Of a DNA stretch of 64,000 bases, positions 36,012-48,500 are shown piece by piece. The stretch comes from Thermothielavioides terrestris NRRL 8126. Taxonomy: Eukaryota; Ascomycota; Sordariomycetes; Sordariales; Chaetomiaceae. Below the pieces are notes generated by a model, which searched no databases, was not told the origin of the DNA, and saw only the letters and a list, made by a program, of their open reading frames with translations. The translations under genes and the position numbers were made by a program. Positions within the stretch are counted from its first letter, which is position 1; each line of letters begins with the position of its first letter. The DNA lies in contig NC_016460.1 of NCBI RefSeq assembly GCF_000226115.1, forward strand, positions 3,596,001 to 3,660,000, read 5' to 3'.

Positions 36012-37391
36012 TCAGTCGCTAAACGAAACCAGCCCAACCTCCCTCCCCTCCTCGTCGAGCTCCACAATAACTGGCTGCTGGTCCTCGTCCTCGTCACTAT
36101 CCGCCGCCTCACCACCCCCCGCTCCCCTCTCCAACCCGTCTTCTTCCCCCCTCAAATCCCAGTTGCGCCGCCACAGCCACGTCTCCAGGTCCTCGAATGC
36201 CGCGCCCACCGCCTGCTGAGCAGGCGTGATGTGGCTGCCCAGCCCACGCAGCACCTCGCTCAGCCTGCCCTTGTACCGCGCCAGCGCCTGGCGAAGCTTG
36301 CGCCTGTTCTGCGGTTTGTACTGGAAGATGGGTCTGTCGTCGCTGTCGGGGTCCGCCTCGCTCGTGGCCTTGTCGTCCGGCCGCCGGTCTGTGTCCGTCA
36401 TCGGGAGTCGGCCAGCGTCGGACGACGGCGCCGAGGAGCCGAGGTAGTGCTCCGTGTAGAAGAGCTGCGCGTGGAGGGTCCGCAAGAGGCCCTCGGCGAG
36501 CTGCGGGCGCGAGGCGGCGAGGGTGTAGGCGCGCAGCGCGATCTTGAGGACCACGTTCCACCAGTGCTCGAGGCAGGCCGGGTTGCCGAGGTGCGTGCCC
36601 GTCAGGAAGGTGAACTGCATCTCGGCGAGGATGTCCCGCTCCGTGACGGGATTGCTGGCGCGGGCCAGCAGTGCCTGGATCCGGGGGGTCGTGTCGGCGA
36701 CTTGGGCGTTCAGAGAGCCGAAGTCCAGGACTTGCAGGTCGCGGAAATCTTGGGCGAAGAGGAAGTCCAGTCCGCCGGTGACCCTCGCCGGGTCGCGCTC
36801 ACTCCCGCCACCGCTGTCTTTCGCGACGTCCGTCGAGTCAACAAGATACTCACGGGCCTCTCCTCTTCCAGTGACTCTGCCGAGGTATTGGGCTGATATT
36901 CCGCTGGTCAAGGTCTTCCAAACGCTCGCTGGGGAACGAGCCCAACTGAGAGACACGTCGTGTCGTGGCCCTAAGACTGGTCCTCCCGAGGTATGGCCTC
37001 GGCGGTCATGGAGGTTGTAAGGTTGTAGCGTAGGGTAGACAGTCTCCATGTTGGCTTCGCTCTGTGCCTGTGTGTCGGACTGAGTTTGCGGTTCGACAAG
37101 GAGCTCGTTGTAGGGGTCCCATTGCTTGGTGTGCATGGCACCTCGCACGCCCGTCGTGAACCAATATCCACATCTAGACACGCCACCCGGCTGCTGAACC
37201 CAGAGAAAGTGTGCTCCAGGTGGTATCCCCCGAAAGCCCGAGAGAGTCTTCCTGGTGGTTATCGCCATGGCGTCAAGTCCAACGACGAGGTTTTCTGGCA
37301 AGCCCAACAGTCTGAAAACATCCCCTTCTTTGAGATACGCAGACAGAGGGACCCCTGTTGCTTCGCTGCCAACGTCCCTGGCGGAAGCCAT
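36012..37391 (-). CDS. AAR2: AAR2, U5 snRNP assembly factor
   Basis: Cytosolic chaperone of U5 snRNP biogenesis: it binds the RNase H-like and Jab1/MPN domains of PRP8 and keeps BRR2 away until nuclear import. Single exon, 459 aa, longer than the 355-aa yeast protein because of C-terminal insertions. Family features: VVGLDAMAITTRKTLSGFRG followed by IPPGAHFLWVQQ, then SRCGYWFTTGVRG (yeast RYGYWF), SVWKTLTSGISAQYLGRVT, the second-domain motif FLFAQDFRDLQVLDFG, and the strongly conserved EMQFTFLTGTHLGNPACLEH leading into WWNVVLKIAL. The C-terminus is helical with acidic low complexity around residues 425-450. The start ATG at 37391 is the first in frame. PRP8, its partner, is encoded in the same window. 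Confidence 0.92.
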   Translation of the reverse strand: MASARDVGSEATGVPLSAYLKEGDVFRLLGLPENLVVGLDAMAITTRKTLSGFRGIPPGAHFLWVQQPGGVSRCGYWFTTGVRGAMHTKQWDPYNELLVEPQTQSDTQAQSEANMETVYPTLQPYNLHDRRGHTSGGPVLGPRHDVSLSWARSPASVWKTLTSGISAQYLGRVTGRGEAREYLVDSTDVAKDSGGGSERDPARVTGGLDFLFAQDFRDLQVLDFGSLNAQVADTTPRIQALLARASNPVTERDILAEMQFTFLTGTHLGNPACLEHWWNVVLKIALRAYTLAASRPQLAEGLLRTLHAQLFYTEHYLGSSAPSSDAGRLPMTDTDRRPDDKATSEADPDSDDRPIFQYKPQNRRKLRQALARYKGRLSEVLRGLGSHITPAQQAVGAAFEDLETWLWRRNWDLRGEEDGLERGAGGGEAADSDEDEDQQPVIVELDEEGREVGLVSFSD

Positions 37392-40300
37392 GGAGAGTGT
37401 CTCTTGTAGTATGTGCGGCTTGCTTCAGGAGCTCTGAGTGCCTAGGACGACCGTCAAAAGCAAGGTTGCCTTTACGCTGTATTCCCCAACAAGAATGTGC
37501 CCGTATGTGTTTGCTCCCTCCCTGTTGACTCGGTCCGCTGTATGTTGTTGTGCTTCAGACCTGATGCTGTAGGTTCCCAACCCTGTTGTGTGTGTCGCGG
37601 TTTTGTTCTGCCCCGGGGTGTTTCCGAGGCAATTTTCTTGGTATGGAGCGTTCGGTAACGTTAGCTGGCACCTTGTGACAAGGGACTGACAACTTGGAAC
37701 GTAGGACAAATCGTATTTTGACAACTGAATACAATACTCGATCAAATCTCTAGAACGCAGACAGCATTGGGACTCTCCACATGTGGCATCACCGTCGAAT
37801 CTCAAGGGTGGATTACGTGATGGCGAAGGAATGGAACAGAATACACAGCACAGCGCTGTATCATATCAGCATCACACAGTGTCTAGTGGGTGCACATACG
37901 GAACTGCGCACATGGGGCTCTCTCTTGGCTCCTGCCGGGCAAGCATGGAAGCCATGGAATCTCCTGCGGCAAGGGATCGCGAATTGACGAGGCCTCGGAA
38001 CTTGATCGCACATACATGCATGTAGTGTATATAGCCTTGTGTTACGCTGCCATCCAGAGACGCGGTCTGCATCGCCTCTGAGCCCCTCTCCGTATCACCT
38101 CATCCACTGTGGTTCTTGGCAGAAGGTACTGTGCCACAGCTAGTTAACGATTCATTCTCGGCAGCGGTTAGCGTTGCCTCACCCCTCTCCAACCGATCGA
38201 GGGATGACGAGCTGCAGCCCGATGGGGGCGGCCCGATCCCAACAGAGGCGAGGGCCGGCGAGGGATTTGCTAAGAGATCCAACCAGGTACTGTATTCCGT
38301 ACATACATTATACTAGTACCGGGATACGGGGCGAGTTAATTAATCGTCTGCCATGGAACAACGCGAGCAGGGCGCCAGGCCGCGGACCCCAGCTGCTTGA
38401 TTCCCACAGCACCAAGGATTTAGCCTCGATGGGGTTCATGGGGTTGGTATCAACATGGTTGTGTACGGAAGATTCGTCCACCGGTGGCCTGCACCAACAT
38501 CAGCACCATGGTGTGTTGCGTCCTTGTCTGTCCCGACGCGCTGGGTCGGCCCGGTGCCCTCGGGAATTCCGACATCACGGCGTCACGCTCGACCGGTCAA
38601 CGTCCGTCCCTGCAAGTTGAAGTTGACCGAGGGCAGCGTTTCACCTCTGAGTGTCACTCGAACACCCCCGCCCAGCCTGCTTCCATCGCACAGCAGCAAC
38701 TAGCACGGCCCATCGCGACACAAGACCATCGTTTCCCCGGGGTTGGCTCGCCGCCGGTCTCGCCTTTTCTTCCCGAGAGTGTGGTTACACAAGGCTAACG
38801 CAAGACAGGGTAGTGTAAGTGCAAGGCAGAAACAGGCCCCATTTTGACCTTGTTTTTTTTTCCCGAGCTGCAGGAAGCAGCGAGGCAAGCAACGCTAACG
38901 TTAAATCAAGCAGCATGACTCGCATGATGGCCCCGTAGCACCGCGCCAACCTCCCAACCCCGCCGCCGCCGCCGTGCCCGTCAAGGTACCGAGCCACCGG
39001 CCTACACTAGCGTTGGGGCCCCGTCGTCCCGGCCCGCCCAAACTCCCTCCCGTCCCCTCCAGTCTCCAGATCACCCCTCCCCCACTCCAACACCCTGGCT
39101 CCCACGTGTTGCTGTATCCAACATAACCGCACATACATACATAACGGGATCTAAGTTTGCTTTTTGCCTACACTAGTTTACCAAGCAGCCGGGTTTGCTG
39201 AGCCGCAGACGGGAAGCCTTAGCGTGGCACGCGAGAAAAGTGTCCCGGTTCCACGGAGGCGGGAAGTTAGCGCCCCTCCATCCTAACGTCTGTCTAGCTG
39301 TGAGTCACGGCAGACATGCCCGAAAAAAAGGGGTGATGATGTGATGGGTTGGGACGGAGAGAGCTTACGATTCCCGGACATACAAACCATAGACAAGTCC
39401 CTGATTTACATTTCCTCCGAGAGAGAGAGAGAGCAACTCGGGTTCTCGTTAGCGTGCCACAGAGACGGGCATCCACCTACCTACGCAGGGCCATGCATGA
39501 AAGCCCATCTGCTTGGGCTCTGTCTTACCGCTGTCGTGTCACATAACCATCATCATTGTCTTACCCCAGAAACATCGCCTTCCCTGTTCACTGGGGACTG
39601 GCTTTGCAAAAAAAAGGGGCCCCTGAATGCACGTCACCCCAGGTGCTCATGTTCCGCCGAGCCTCAGGGTGTGATTGCATTGATCTGTTTTTCTCGTGTA
39701 TGCTCCACCGCTTGTGAAACGTCGCAGCCTGGACCCAAATGCTGCTGTTCGTTGGGAATTCCGCAGTATAACGCAAATATGCTCAAAAACTAGTGAGTAA
39801 AACCATCGACATAGTCAAGGACTTTTCATACATGAAAAGGGTTGCTTCTTCGGCTTGCAGTGGCCACACCACCCCTGCCGGGACGCGAGGGGGCGATGCA
39901 TTAAGTACTACGCAGTACATATCCGCTCCTAGCGCCCGTCACCACCGCCCTCATCGTGTCATGGAAAGAGTGGGGAAACCAGGTATGAGGGAAGAAGTAA
40001 AAGAAGCAACAAATGTCAGCAACTGAACAAGATGCCGCGCGGTGCTCAGGACCATCGTCGAGGACGCACCGCCGTCCCTCCTCCAAACTCGTCAGCCCCC
40101 CGTCCCCATTGAAATGCGCGACCTCAGTCCCCAATCCCCAATGATGCTACGTGACACTTCTTCCTCTTTCGGGGTATAACCGGCCGCCCAAAGCCCATGG
40201 TGCTGAACCACGTCCCCCTCCCCCCTTCGCAGTGAAAGCAAAGATGCAAGCCTTCCCATGCCGAAACCATGCAAATTTTGACAAGAAAAGAACTTGGTGG

Positions 40301-40637
40301 ATGGGAGATGATGAGGAAGCCTATGGTAGTGAGAGGGAGAAGAAAGGATGAACAAAGAAAGACAGACGTGAAGGTGTTGCTGCGAAAAAAAAAAAAAAGG
40401 ACGTCATCGTCTCGATTAGCCCCTTGTTGTCGAGCCGGAGTCTTGCTTCATAAAGCCAGAAAAAGCCGAACTGCGGACAAAAGGCCGCCCAATGCATGTC
40501 GGCCGAGGTTATGGACAGATGGCAGCTGACGAATAGCAGCCTGCCATGCGCAGCATCACGCCCCCGGAGATCCGCCAAAGGTCGAGTCCCCGTACGCGGG
40601 CGGGACATGCAACAGTGTTATGGCGCAACCTGCACCC
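37392..40637. other. gene-poor intergenic region, 3.2 kb
   Basis: Between AAR2 (start) and the end of the con7-type gene. Many short unrelated frames, none over 150 codons or recognisable. Contains two TAACGTTA palindromes (37656, 38896) and three TACACTA/TAGTGTA words (38023, 39003, 39169). A short A-run (40386-40398) lies near the right end. Confidence 0.6.
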
Positions 40638-42044
40638 CTAGTGGCTGCCACCGCCTTGGCCACCATTGGCTATGCAGCGGTTAACAGGTCAGCACACTCG
40701 CATGCACCTTGCTAAAAGGGAAGTGCGCCTACTCACGCTGGTTGTACATCTGCTGGTTTGACTGGCCGTACGGCGATGTCGGCGAGTAGTTGGGGTAGCT
40801 ATACTCGGGCACCTGTTGCTGAATGCCGCCGGTGGACTGGCCGGGGTACCGAGGCTGAAACCCGATCGGAGGCAGCTGGACGGCACCCGTGGTCGCGTAC
40901 GTTGTCGGCGGCTGCGCAGGGTCCGCCGGAGCCTGCTGCTCTGCACCACCGTTCTGAGCAGCGGCGGCGGCGGCAGCAGCGGCCTGACGTTGGCGCTCCT
41001 CTTCAGCGGCCTTCTCACGCGCCTCCGCTTCCTTCTTCCGAGCCTTCCAAAGTCGGCGGACCTCTTTGAATTCTGGATAGGGACAAGGCGTGTTAGCCCA
41101 GATTTCCGAACCTCCAAAGTACCAAGATCTCAATTTGCGCCTACCTTCCGGAACCCGCTTCGGCCCGTGGCCTTGCATCGTAACGTGGGCATTCAGATGG
41201 TTCAGGGTACCATAGGCCTTCTCGCAACCCTGCCAGCCGCACCTGTACATGCGCTCAATCTCCTCGTAGCGTCGCCTGGGCCTCTTGTGCTGCTGCGCGC
41301 CAGGGATTGGCACGAAACTGTAGACCTGTGGAGGTCTCTGTTAGCAAAGGCGCTCCGTGGCAAGGAAAGGGTTTTGGGGGGGGGGGGGGGGGTGAGTGCG
41401 CGTCGCCGCGATCAACGCACCTGATTCTGGCGGCCCTGGGGGACAGCAGTAGCCGGGGCCTGATGGAAAACGTGATGAGTTGGCGTGATGTGCCCAGCAG
41501 CCTGCTGGCCGTAGCCCCCCCAGTCCGGGCGAGGCTGGGCGTACAAACCCGGAGTGCCAGGATGCTGGTGGTACCCGTGGGCTGCCATGTCTTGGGGCGG
41601 CGCAGCGTAGGGTGAATACTGGCCATGGGTAGTGTAGGTCGGGCTCGCAGCTGCTATGGACGGATCTATAGGGATGTAGCTGTCAGACTTGGCTTGCTGC
41701 TGCCGGGGACTCTGATGGCTGCGCCCATCTTGCAGTGGCATTGACGGACTTGTTGGTGTTTGCGGCATACCTGCACTGCCGCCGCCGTTGGCGTTGGTGA
41801 CAGGTGGGTATTGACGCTGCATTTCCGGGAAGGTGCCGGACCGTGATGTCGGCGGGTAGACGCTGTATTCTGATGTCGGGGTGGCCGAGTTGGAGTAGGC
41901 AGTGGACCGCGCGTCCTGCTGGCCTGCGTACGGCGCAACAGACGCAGGATCTACAGATGACGCTTTAGACTGGTTGTCGCCGACGACGCTGGGATGGGGC
42001 GAAGGCAAACCTGACTGCGAGTACTCTGGCGCGCCGCGATCCAT
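40638..42044 (-). CDS. CON7: con7-type C2H2 zinc-finger transcription factor
   Basis: Nuclear regulator homologous to Magnaporthe Con7p, which controls morphogenesis and cell-wall genes. Model: complement(40638..40669, 40737..41072, 41145..41325, 41421..42044), 390 aa. Start MDRGAPEYSQSG; an upstream in-frame region lacks a convincing ATG and may be 5' UTR exon, with a TCTGAC branch and GGCAGCAG acceptor near 42108. The N-terminal half is Pro/Ser/Gln/Tyr-rich, as in activators. The DNA-binding core is KRPRRRYEEIERMYRCGWQG, followed by CEKAYGTLNHLNAHVTMQGH: one C2H2 finger (Cys, Cys, His, His visible) with the family signature. Then come EFKEVRRLWKARKKEAEA, a Glu/Ala helix and a Gln/Tyr/Pro-rich tail. 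The last 32-nt exon (GTGAGT..GCATAG) gives the ending NQPNGGQGGGSH; without that splice the protein ends NQRE at 40729. Confidence 0.88.
41376..41392 (+). repeat. G17 homopolymer in intron 1 of the con7-type gene
   Basis: Seventeen G on the plus strand, so C17 in the transcript, inside the 95-nt intron 41326..41420. Simple sequence. Confidence 0.9.
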
Positions 42045-45000
42045 GGTCGGGTTGATGGGATATCCGATGGGAGGAGGCTGGCCGATCGTGCGCACGCAGT
42101 CGGAACCTCTGCTGCCAGCGGACAGACAGTCAGAAGCCGCAAGGATGCCCACTTGCGATTACACCGGCGGTGAGATGAAACGATCCAGATCTGAGCTGTG
42201 CGCCGGTCCTCGGTGGGGATGAAGCCGGCTCGGAACGTCAGACCGAAGCAGCACTCAACGCGAAGCCAACAGTGCACCTCGGTGCGCAGCCAAAATGCAA
42301 GGGTGATGTTGGTGTGAAATATGGCGACGGGCGAAATGGATGCGGAGTCGCGAAGCAATCGCACCCGTCAACCGATTCCGGGATGCCGGTACGAAGGATC
42401 TCCGGGGAGGCGGAAGCGATAAAAAAGGCGATCCGGGCCTCTGGGTCGCTCCTCTTTTCAAAGTGCAGAGCTCGGCAGGCGGATCGCAAGGTTGTGAGCC
42501 AAGGTCGTTGGAGGGGGGGTGGCCGATTGAATTAGTCGAGTCGCGAAGCCGAATCAGAATGGGCGGGCCTTCACAGTAGGGATGTTGCTAAGATCCGCCA
42601 AATCGTTTTAGCGCGCGACGGGCCACGCTAAGGGAACTGTCAAGCACCAGAGCCGCAGCGAGGTGGACTAGTGTTCCCGAAAGCCGGGGAAGTAGTAAAT
42701 TGAGGCGCAAAGTGGGTTGGTGAACCGTCGGTAGTATTGGAGTCCGCGACCCGTGTCCTGGAATGCGCCGTCGCGATGCTTGCGAAGCTGGCAGGAGCGG
42801 CCGCGTGAACGGGTTGGCCGAGGGAAAAATCGAGTGTAATCCGGGTACGAGTGTGGCTTTATAATGGGGGTGGGGGGTGGAGGGAGATTGGGAACGGGGT
42901 CGAACCTGAACTCTGGGGCTCAGGTCTCTGCAAGCACAGAACCGCCCGCGGGGTCCTTCTGACCCCTTCTCGGCCCAGCACCATGGTGCCCACTGCTGCG
43001 CTTTCCCCTGCTGGCTTTCGCAAAGAGGGGCTGGTTCTCGAAGTGGAGCAAATGCTGCTCTGCAAAGACAGTTGATCGATGAAATTGACAAGGCCAAAGT
43101 CTGTGCCTTGCACGATTCTCAACACTGACGATTCCTCACTATTTCATATTGGCGACGGTGGCTAAGGGACGGGTTGGTCCGGCAGCTAGTATCTCTACTA
43201 TGTTTACATCTCGTGCATTGGCTGCGATTCTGTCAATTTTGCCTAGCTGCTGGAGTGCTCGCCGATTCTCGAGGCACATATCTGAGATTCTGTTCACTTT
43301 TCTTTCATATTTTACCTTACACAATGCCTGGGAGAACCTGCCCGTCAGGTCATGATCAGCCCACCAATCCTGAACCACATGGCACGAGCTGTAATAGTAC
43401 CAGTAACGTTCCCATATCGCGCAACGTGGCTGATCAATATTACGGCAGCATTGTGCCGCACATACACGGTCCGAACCCAATCACACAGTAGTAGCTTGCG
43501 TCTAACTAACGTGTTTTGGCAATCTCATAGCCAATCTTTCCCAGCTGGCTGGCGGTCGTCGACGTGCGGAGTCCATCGAGGGTTAGTTACGAACGTATCA
43601 ATACGGAATATAACGCACCCATCCATCAACACCCAGGAGAACCCCACATATTGAATCCGTGAGCCGAAATTCACTGCGAGATCTTGGTAGTCTTATGTTC
43701 CTCAACCTATCCCTACCTCTTGTATTAGATTCATTCTCTTGACTCCTCCGTGCCACATCAGTCCATTCCTCCTACGCTGTATCTTCCATTTCTTTCAGGA
43801 GTTACCTCGGTATTATCTCTTGGGTTCTGCTAGGCTACCGAAAGAGGCTAGATTCAAGAGGCTTGCTGACCATTGCGCAATGCAAGGATTACCCCTGCAT
43901 GCATCTGGCGCTGAATGAGCTGCAAGTTCCTGTCCCCTTTGCCAAGCTCCCCGCACGGTTGCAATCACTGTGCTATGACTCGTGTGAGGACTTTTCCATT
44001 GGTATCCGCAGTGCATCGGGTACCTACTACATTAGGTAGCAAGGCACCCTCGGTTCATTGTACGCAGTATATCCTGTGTATGGTATTTTACCTGCTTCTA
44101 ATGCTTGCGTTCCTTCCAGATGGACCGAGCAGGTCTCCGGCATGGAAGTGGCTCACATGGCCAAGCGCCTCAGCAACTGTGGCGCGCTCTCTCGAGCAAC
44201 CTTGAGTTTCGGGGACAAAACTGTCATATCGCAGTCCTTGTAGTACGTCCCAAAGGTACAAGTAGAACTCCTTGGTACCTACCCCTTTATTCTGAGACTG
44301 ACAACTTGCATCCCGCCCTTCAAGGACAAAAAGTCCAGAATGGTGGCGCAAGTGAAATGCTCGGAAATCTGGTGTGGCGAAGGACAGCGAAGGTGACTCG
44401 CTGATATGCACAAACCCATTGGGCCGGAACGAAGTCGTCTGTGGAGTCGGGGATGGAGTCGGACTGGTTGGGAGCAGGCCCCCCCTGGACCGATGCACAA
44501 GAATGATGGGAGAAGCCGACAAGTGGACTGTCTCACACTCAGCTGGCAATCGGCAAGGTGAGTGCGTATGGAAGATTCGTCTGTCCTATTACAGGACGTT
44601 CTAACGAGCAAGAAACATTGGGGTTCAAGGCATCCTGACACCTACTTCAACAGCAGCTGGTTACTGTGAATCGAGTGGCGGCTGTCGCTGCTGTCCGTTG
44701 TGCAACGGAGTTGTTGAGGCGCACTTCACTGAGAGAGCCTTTCTCCTCTCGACCCGGAATCCCAGCCATGATTACTGTGCAGATGAGTGGGACGCCATGC
44801 ACTGCTTGGGCACGGTACAATGATCTGCGCGCTCGCTTGGTGCGGCTGGTCCGCTAACTAACATTCGTTAGTAATTATGTGTTGTACACTAGTGTAGTCC
44901 ATCTGCATGCAGGGAACACAGAGATGCAAAGATGCGGGCGAGGAAGAAGCCAAGGATGCCAGCTGAGCGGAGATGGAGGTGGGGGCGTTCACTGGCTCCG

Positions 45001-45197
45001 GCACCCTGGTTGGCTCAGCGATTAATCCTGGTTTCCATATGGTAATTTCTCGCCCGGTGGGTAATTTCGGATCTGCGAGCCAGGCAGGCCTGGCTCTCAC
45101 GGTGATGACGAGACCCGGGGAAGTCGGGGACGCTGTGGATGCCACGCAACGAGCAATCCCCGGGGGAGGGGGGACGTCGTCGAAGCCGTCCAGTCAC
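42045..45197. other. con7 upstream region and gene-poor DNA, 3.1 kb
   Basis: The first 1 kb is GC-rich and probably promoter plus 5' UTR (possibly with a 5' UTR intron) of the con7-type gene. The rest holds only short frames without family resemblance. A perfect TACACTAGTGTA palindrome lies at 44885-44896. The last 8 bases (45190-45197) are the left target-site duplication of the first MITE. Confidence 0.55.
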
Positions 45198-45588
45198 GGT
45201 CGTCGTTAAAGAGGTCCCGCCAAGACTAATTTCGGAGACTGCCGCTTACAAGTATTTACAATCGCTATGGGGTAAGCGGGGCCGCGACGACTTTGAGCAA
45301 CATCAACAACGAAGAATCGTAAAGACTCGTAGCAACAACTTCGCAAAACCTCAACCAAATCGAAAAAAAAGAAAACGAAGTTAACCCGTATTATAGCCTT
45401 AATCCGTATTCTAACCTTAACCTAAACCCTAACCAACGGGGGGTTAGCGCCGCCTCTATACCCCTAGCGAACTAACCGCTTAGCGATAGTGTAAACGCCT
45501 TGGCGATCGGGGTTACGTAAAAACGTTGTAAAAACATTGCCGACAATTGGCCGAAATTAGTCTTGGCGGGACCTCTTTAACGTCTGCC
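45198..45588 (+). mobile_element. MITE copy 1 (391 bp, 8-bp target duplication)
   Basis: Non-autonomous inverted-repeat element. The left end begins GGTCGTCGTTAAAGAGGTCC and the right end is its complement, ending in GGGACCTCTTTAACGTCTGC plus C. The terminal inverted repeats match perfectly for 32 bases from CGTTAAAG to TTTCGG, with a weaker match in the outermost 6. It is flanked by a perfect 8-bp direct repeat CCAGTCAC at 45190..45197 and 45589..45596. No transposase frame. The interior carries TTAACC/CCTAA-rich telomere-like sequence (about 45380-45435) and ends in GTAAAAACGTTGTAAAAACA (45517-45536). An 8-bp duplication fits hAT-like (also P or Merlin) transposition; superfamily not proven. 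Confidence 0.92.
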
Positions 45589-48500
45589 CCAGTCACGCCT
45601 CAGCCAGAACCGGACCAACTCAAGGGGGAGGGAAGGCGTTTCGTATTATCCCAGATCAGTCACCACACCGGCTGCCGTCCCCGTATATATACTAATGCAG
45701 AGACGCAAAGAGCGACAGGTCGCAGATGGCCATGAGCATGAGCTCTCTGGAAGGGAACAGGTACGGTCGAATTAAAGTTTAGGACTGCGCGATGCGGCGA
45801 GACTAAAAATGGCGTTGGCGCTTGAGAGCTTGGGCTTGGATCCGCGAGTCTGGGGCGTTGGACCAAACTGGAGCCGCCGCTTGGAACGCGGGTTTTGATG
45901 AACCTGCCTCCTTCGGCGTATCAACGTTACCTGCTGACCACCTATTGTGTTCTTAGGTCCTCCATCTGGGAGCCACTTCTTCTGCCCGTTCTCTACGACG
46001 AGACCTCCCGCTTGAAGGCTGCAGTGCGCAGTCATATACCGGTGATGCCTTAATTTCCTTGTTTTGCAAACTTTCAGGAGTGGATCTGAAGCGAGAGAGG
46101 CGGCGGCCAATTGTTTACTGTGTGCGAGCGGTGGGCAGCCGGCTCAAGCATTCGTTTCTGCGGAAGCGTTCCCTTCCAATTGGCACGGTCTGGTTCCGCG
46201 CTGGTCGGTCTACAAGGTTCTGCCGCTCTACACTAAAGTAACCTGACAGGTCTGAGACAAGCTGGAGGAGAGCGGTGGCGCCACCTGGCACCCTGGCTCA
46301 AGGCCGTGGACGAACAGAAGAAGCGATCGCAGGTGCTGGAGTATCGCGATGGGACGGTTACCTAGGGAGGTACAGGTATGCAGAAACAGACAAAAAGAAC
46401 CTGCTGAGGCGAGGTCGTTCTTCTCATATCCTCCTCTCTATTCCGAACAGTATGGTGCTACACAAGAGGTCTTAGTTACACAGTTGTTATTCTGCACAGA
46501 TTACTTGTACGAGAATATGACACAGGAGACGGCCATGTACGGGATACATCTGGGAGATTCTTCAAGTCCCGAATGTCTGGATACACTAAACTCGCGAGCC
46601 ATGTCTGAAGAGGGGCACAGTGCGGCGCTATTTTAGGCTGGGCTGCGTGGTGGATGGTGCAAGTTACCGCCGCAACGATAAGGCCAGTGCATTTTTTTCG
46701 TCACTACCAGGTATCATTTTCGGGCCATTCAAATCCGTGGATAGGTTGACGGTAGTGTAGTATGGATATCAGCTGCCATGCATTAGAAAGCATACTCCTG
46801 ATCTATACATTTCCAGAGACACCCCTTTTTCGGGCTGTCGCTATTCGTACTTGATGTCCGCACTTCCCTTGGTTGTCTAAGGTAGGTACCATTCGAGCAC
46901 AAGTTGGCCTCCCGCGCGGAGACAGCGCCTGCTGCTAATGGTTGGGTTTGTGCCACAGTAATCCGCCCTACAGCAATGCATCCACGACACTGCTGCGTAA
47001 GGCCATCGGCCCCCGGGGACTGGAAAACCGATCAACGTTGCAGTGTGCCCGCCACGTGTTGAACAGCCTAATTAAGGTAGTGTAGGGTACACAGTGTAGC
47101 GGCCAGGCTCACGTGGCTCAGGCACTGGAAAGATTGGGACATTCCCCTCCTTTCGTGTCACCACCGGCTCCCCGTGAGGACGGAGCACTCCACCGGTTTA
47201 ACTTCTTCCGTAACACATCGCAGTATTGGAGAATGCTTGTTGTGCGGAAGCGGGAGCTTGCCATAGTAGGGCCCGGACAGATCGCTATCCGTGAGCTAAC
47301 AGACGCTCTCATCTGGATAGGAGCTGCTTACATTGGAGGAAGGTACACAGCATGAGAATGTGGACGGAGGATATTCTTGGACCGTCAAAAGCAGCCATGT
47401 TGCTGTTGAGCCGAGCTTCTCTGCTGTCCTCTCCTCTTGTGAGCGCCCAGCCTGCATCTCATGCTGTGCGTACCAACTGTGCTGGAAACGGAGCATCGTC
47501 CGAAATTCATCGGTTCCTTCGAATGCGGAGACCACCCTGCTCAAAAAGCCACCAATTTCGCAATCCTGCTTGCAAATGCGACACAAATCATTTGCCCAGC
47601 TCGGCGGCAGGCCCTCCCCCTTTCCACAGTGAATCAACCTTCGGTATGTTCACGACACTCGTGTACCCCTTGTGGTGCAGCGCGGCAGCGATCCCGTTGA
47701 GGGTGCGCTTCGTCTTCTGGCCGCGGCTGTGCAACTTCAAGCTCGGACAAGCGGTGAGCAGACCGATGCGTGCGCCGTCCCATGGCAGGCAAGCAGCGGG
47801 GTTCTCTTGAGAGCTGAATGGGAGTCGGGGGCGGATGGTGCTGCACCGTAAACTTGCAGCGGTAACGTTACGGGTTCTGGCCAATTACCCCGCAGGGTTG
47901 CTTCACAATGCAGAGTCCTCACCAAATTCGACCCTGTATTTCATAAGCACATACACAGGTGTATTTCTGTAGTGTACAGTGTAAAATACATCCAGTTTCC
48001 ACAGAATAAGGGCCACGGCTAGCCCAAAGAGGTAAAGCCGGCGCCGAGAACCCGAATACACCACCAGGTAAGGTATCTGACTTCAAACCGTCTTGTCCAT
48101 CCTGCGTATGCGTATGGTATATAAATTACCCGCGTGATTACATTGAGTGTACGGATTATTTGGTTTCTTTGGTCTCGGTATTCCACAACGCGCAGAAACG
48201 GTGAGGGTTTCTCCGGGCCGCCTGGTAAATCAAACTCGGCGGTGCGACTCTCAGATGCAGCTGCGGAAATGCACGTGATGAGTAGCTAAGAGCACGAAGG
48301 ATAAGAATCATCCTCCTGATGAGCACGCCTCGACTTGGTCACTCGCGGCGCAACTTCCACATTCGACAACCCTCGGCATTCTCGGCCGGAGATGCCACCA
48401 TGCGGGACACATTGTCTTGCTGCGTATTCGAATGTAACTATACACTACCACGTGTATTCTGCACCGTGGTCGGTCATGCTGTCGGCGCTATCTCTGGGGA

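Noticed and set aside
36780..36870. Possible intron in AAR2 starting GTGAGTATCTTG
   Set aside because: Good donor, but the obvious acceptor gives a 40-nt intron that breaks frame, and the unspliced frame continues directly into the conserved FRDLQVLDFG region.
45198..45588. TTAA as the target duplication (piggyBac-like) of the MITEs
   Set aside because: TTAA occurs at both ends, but the inverted repeat extends outside it and each copy has a unique perfect 8-bp direct repeat further out.
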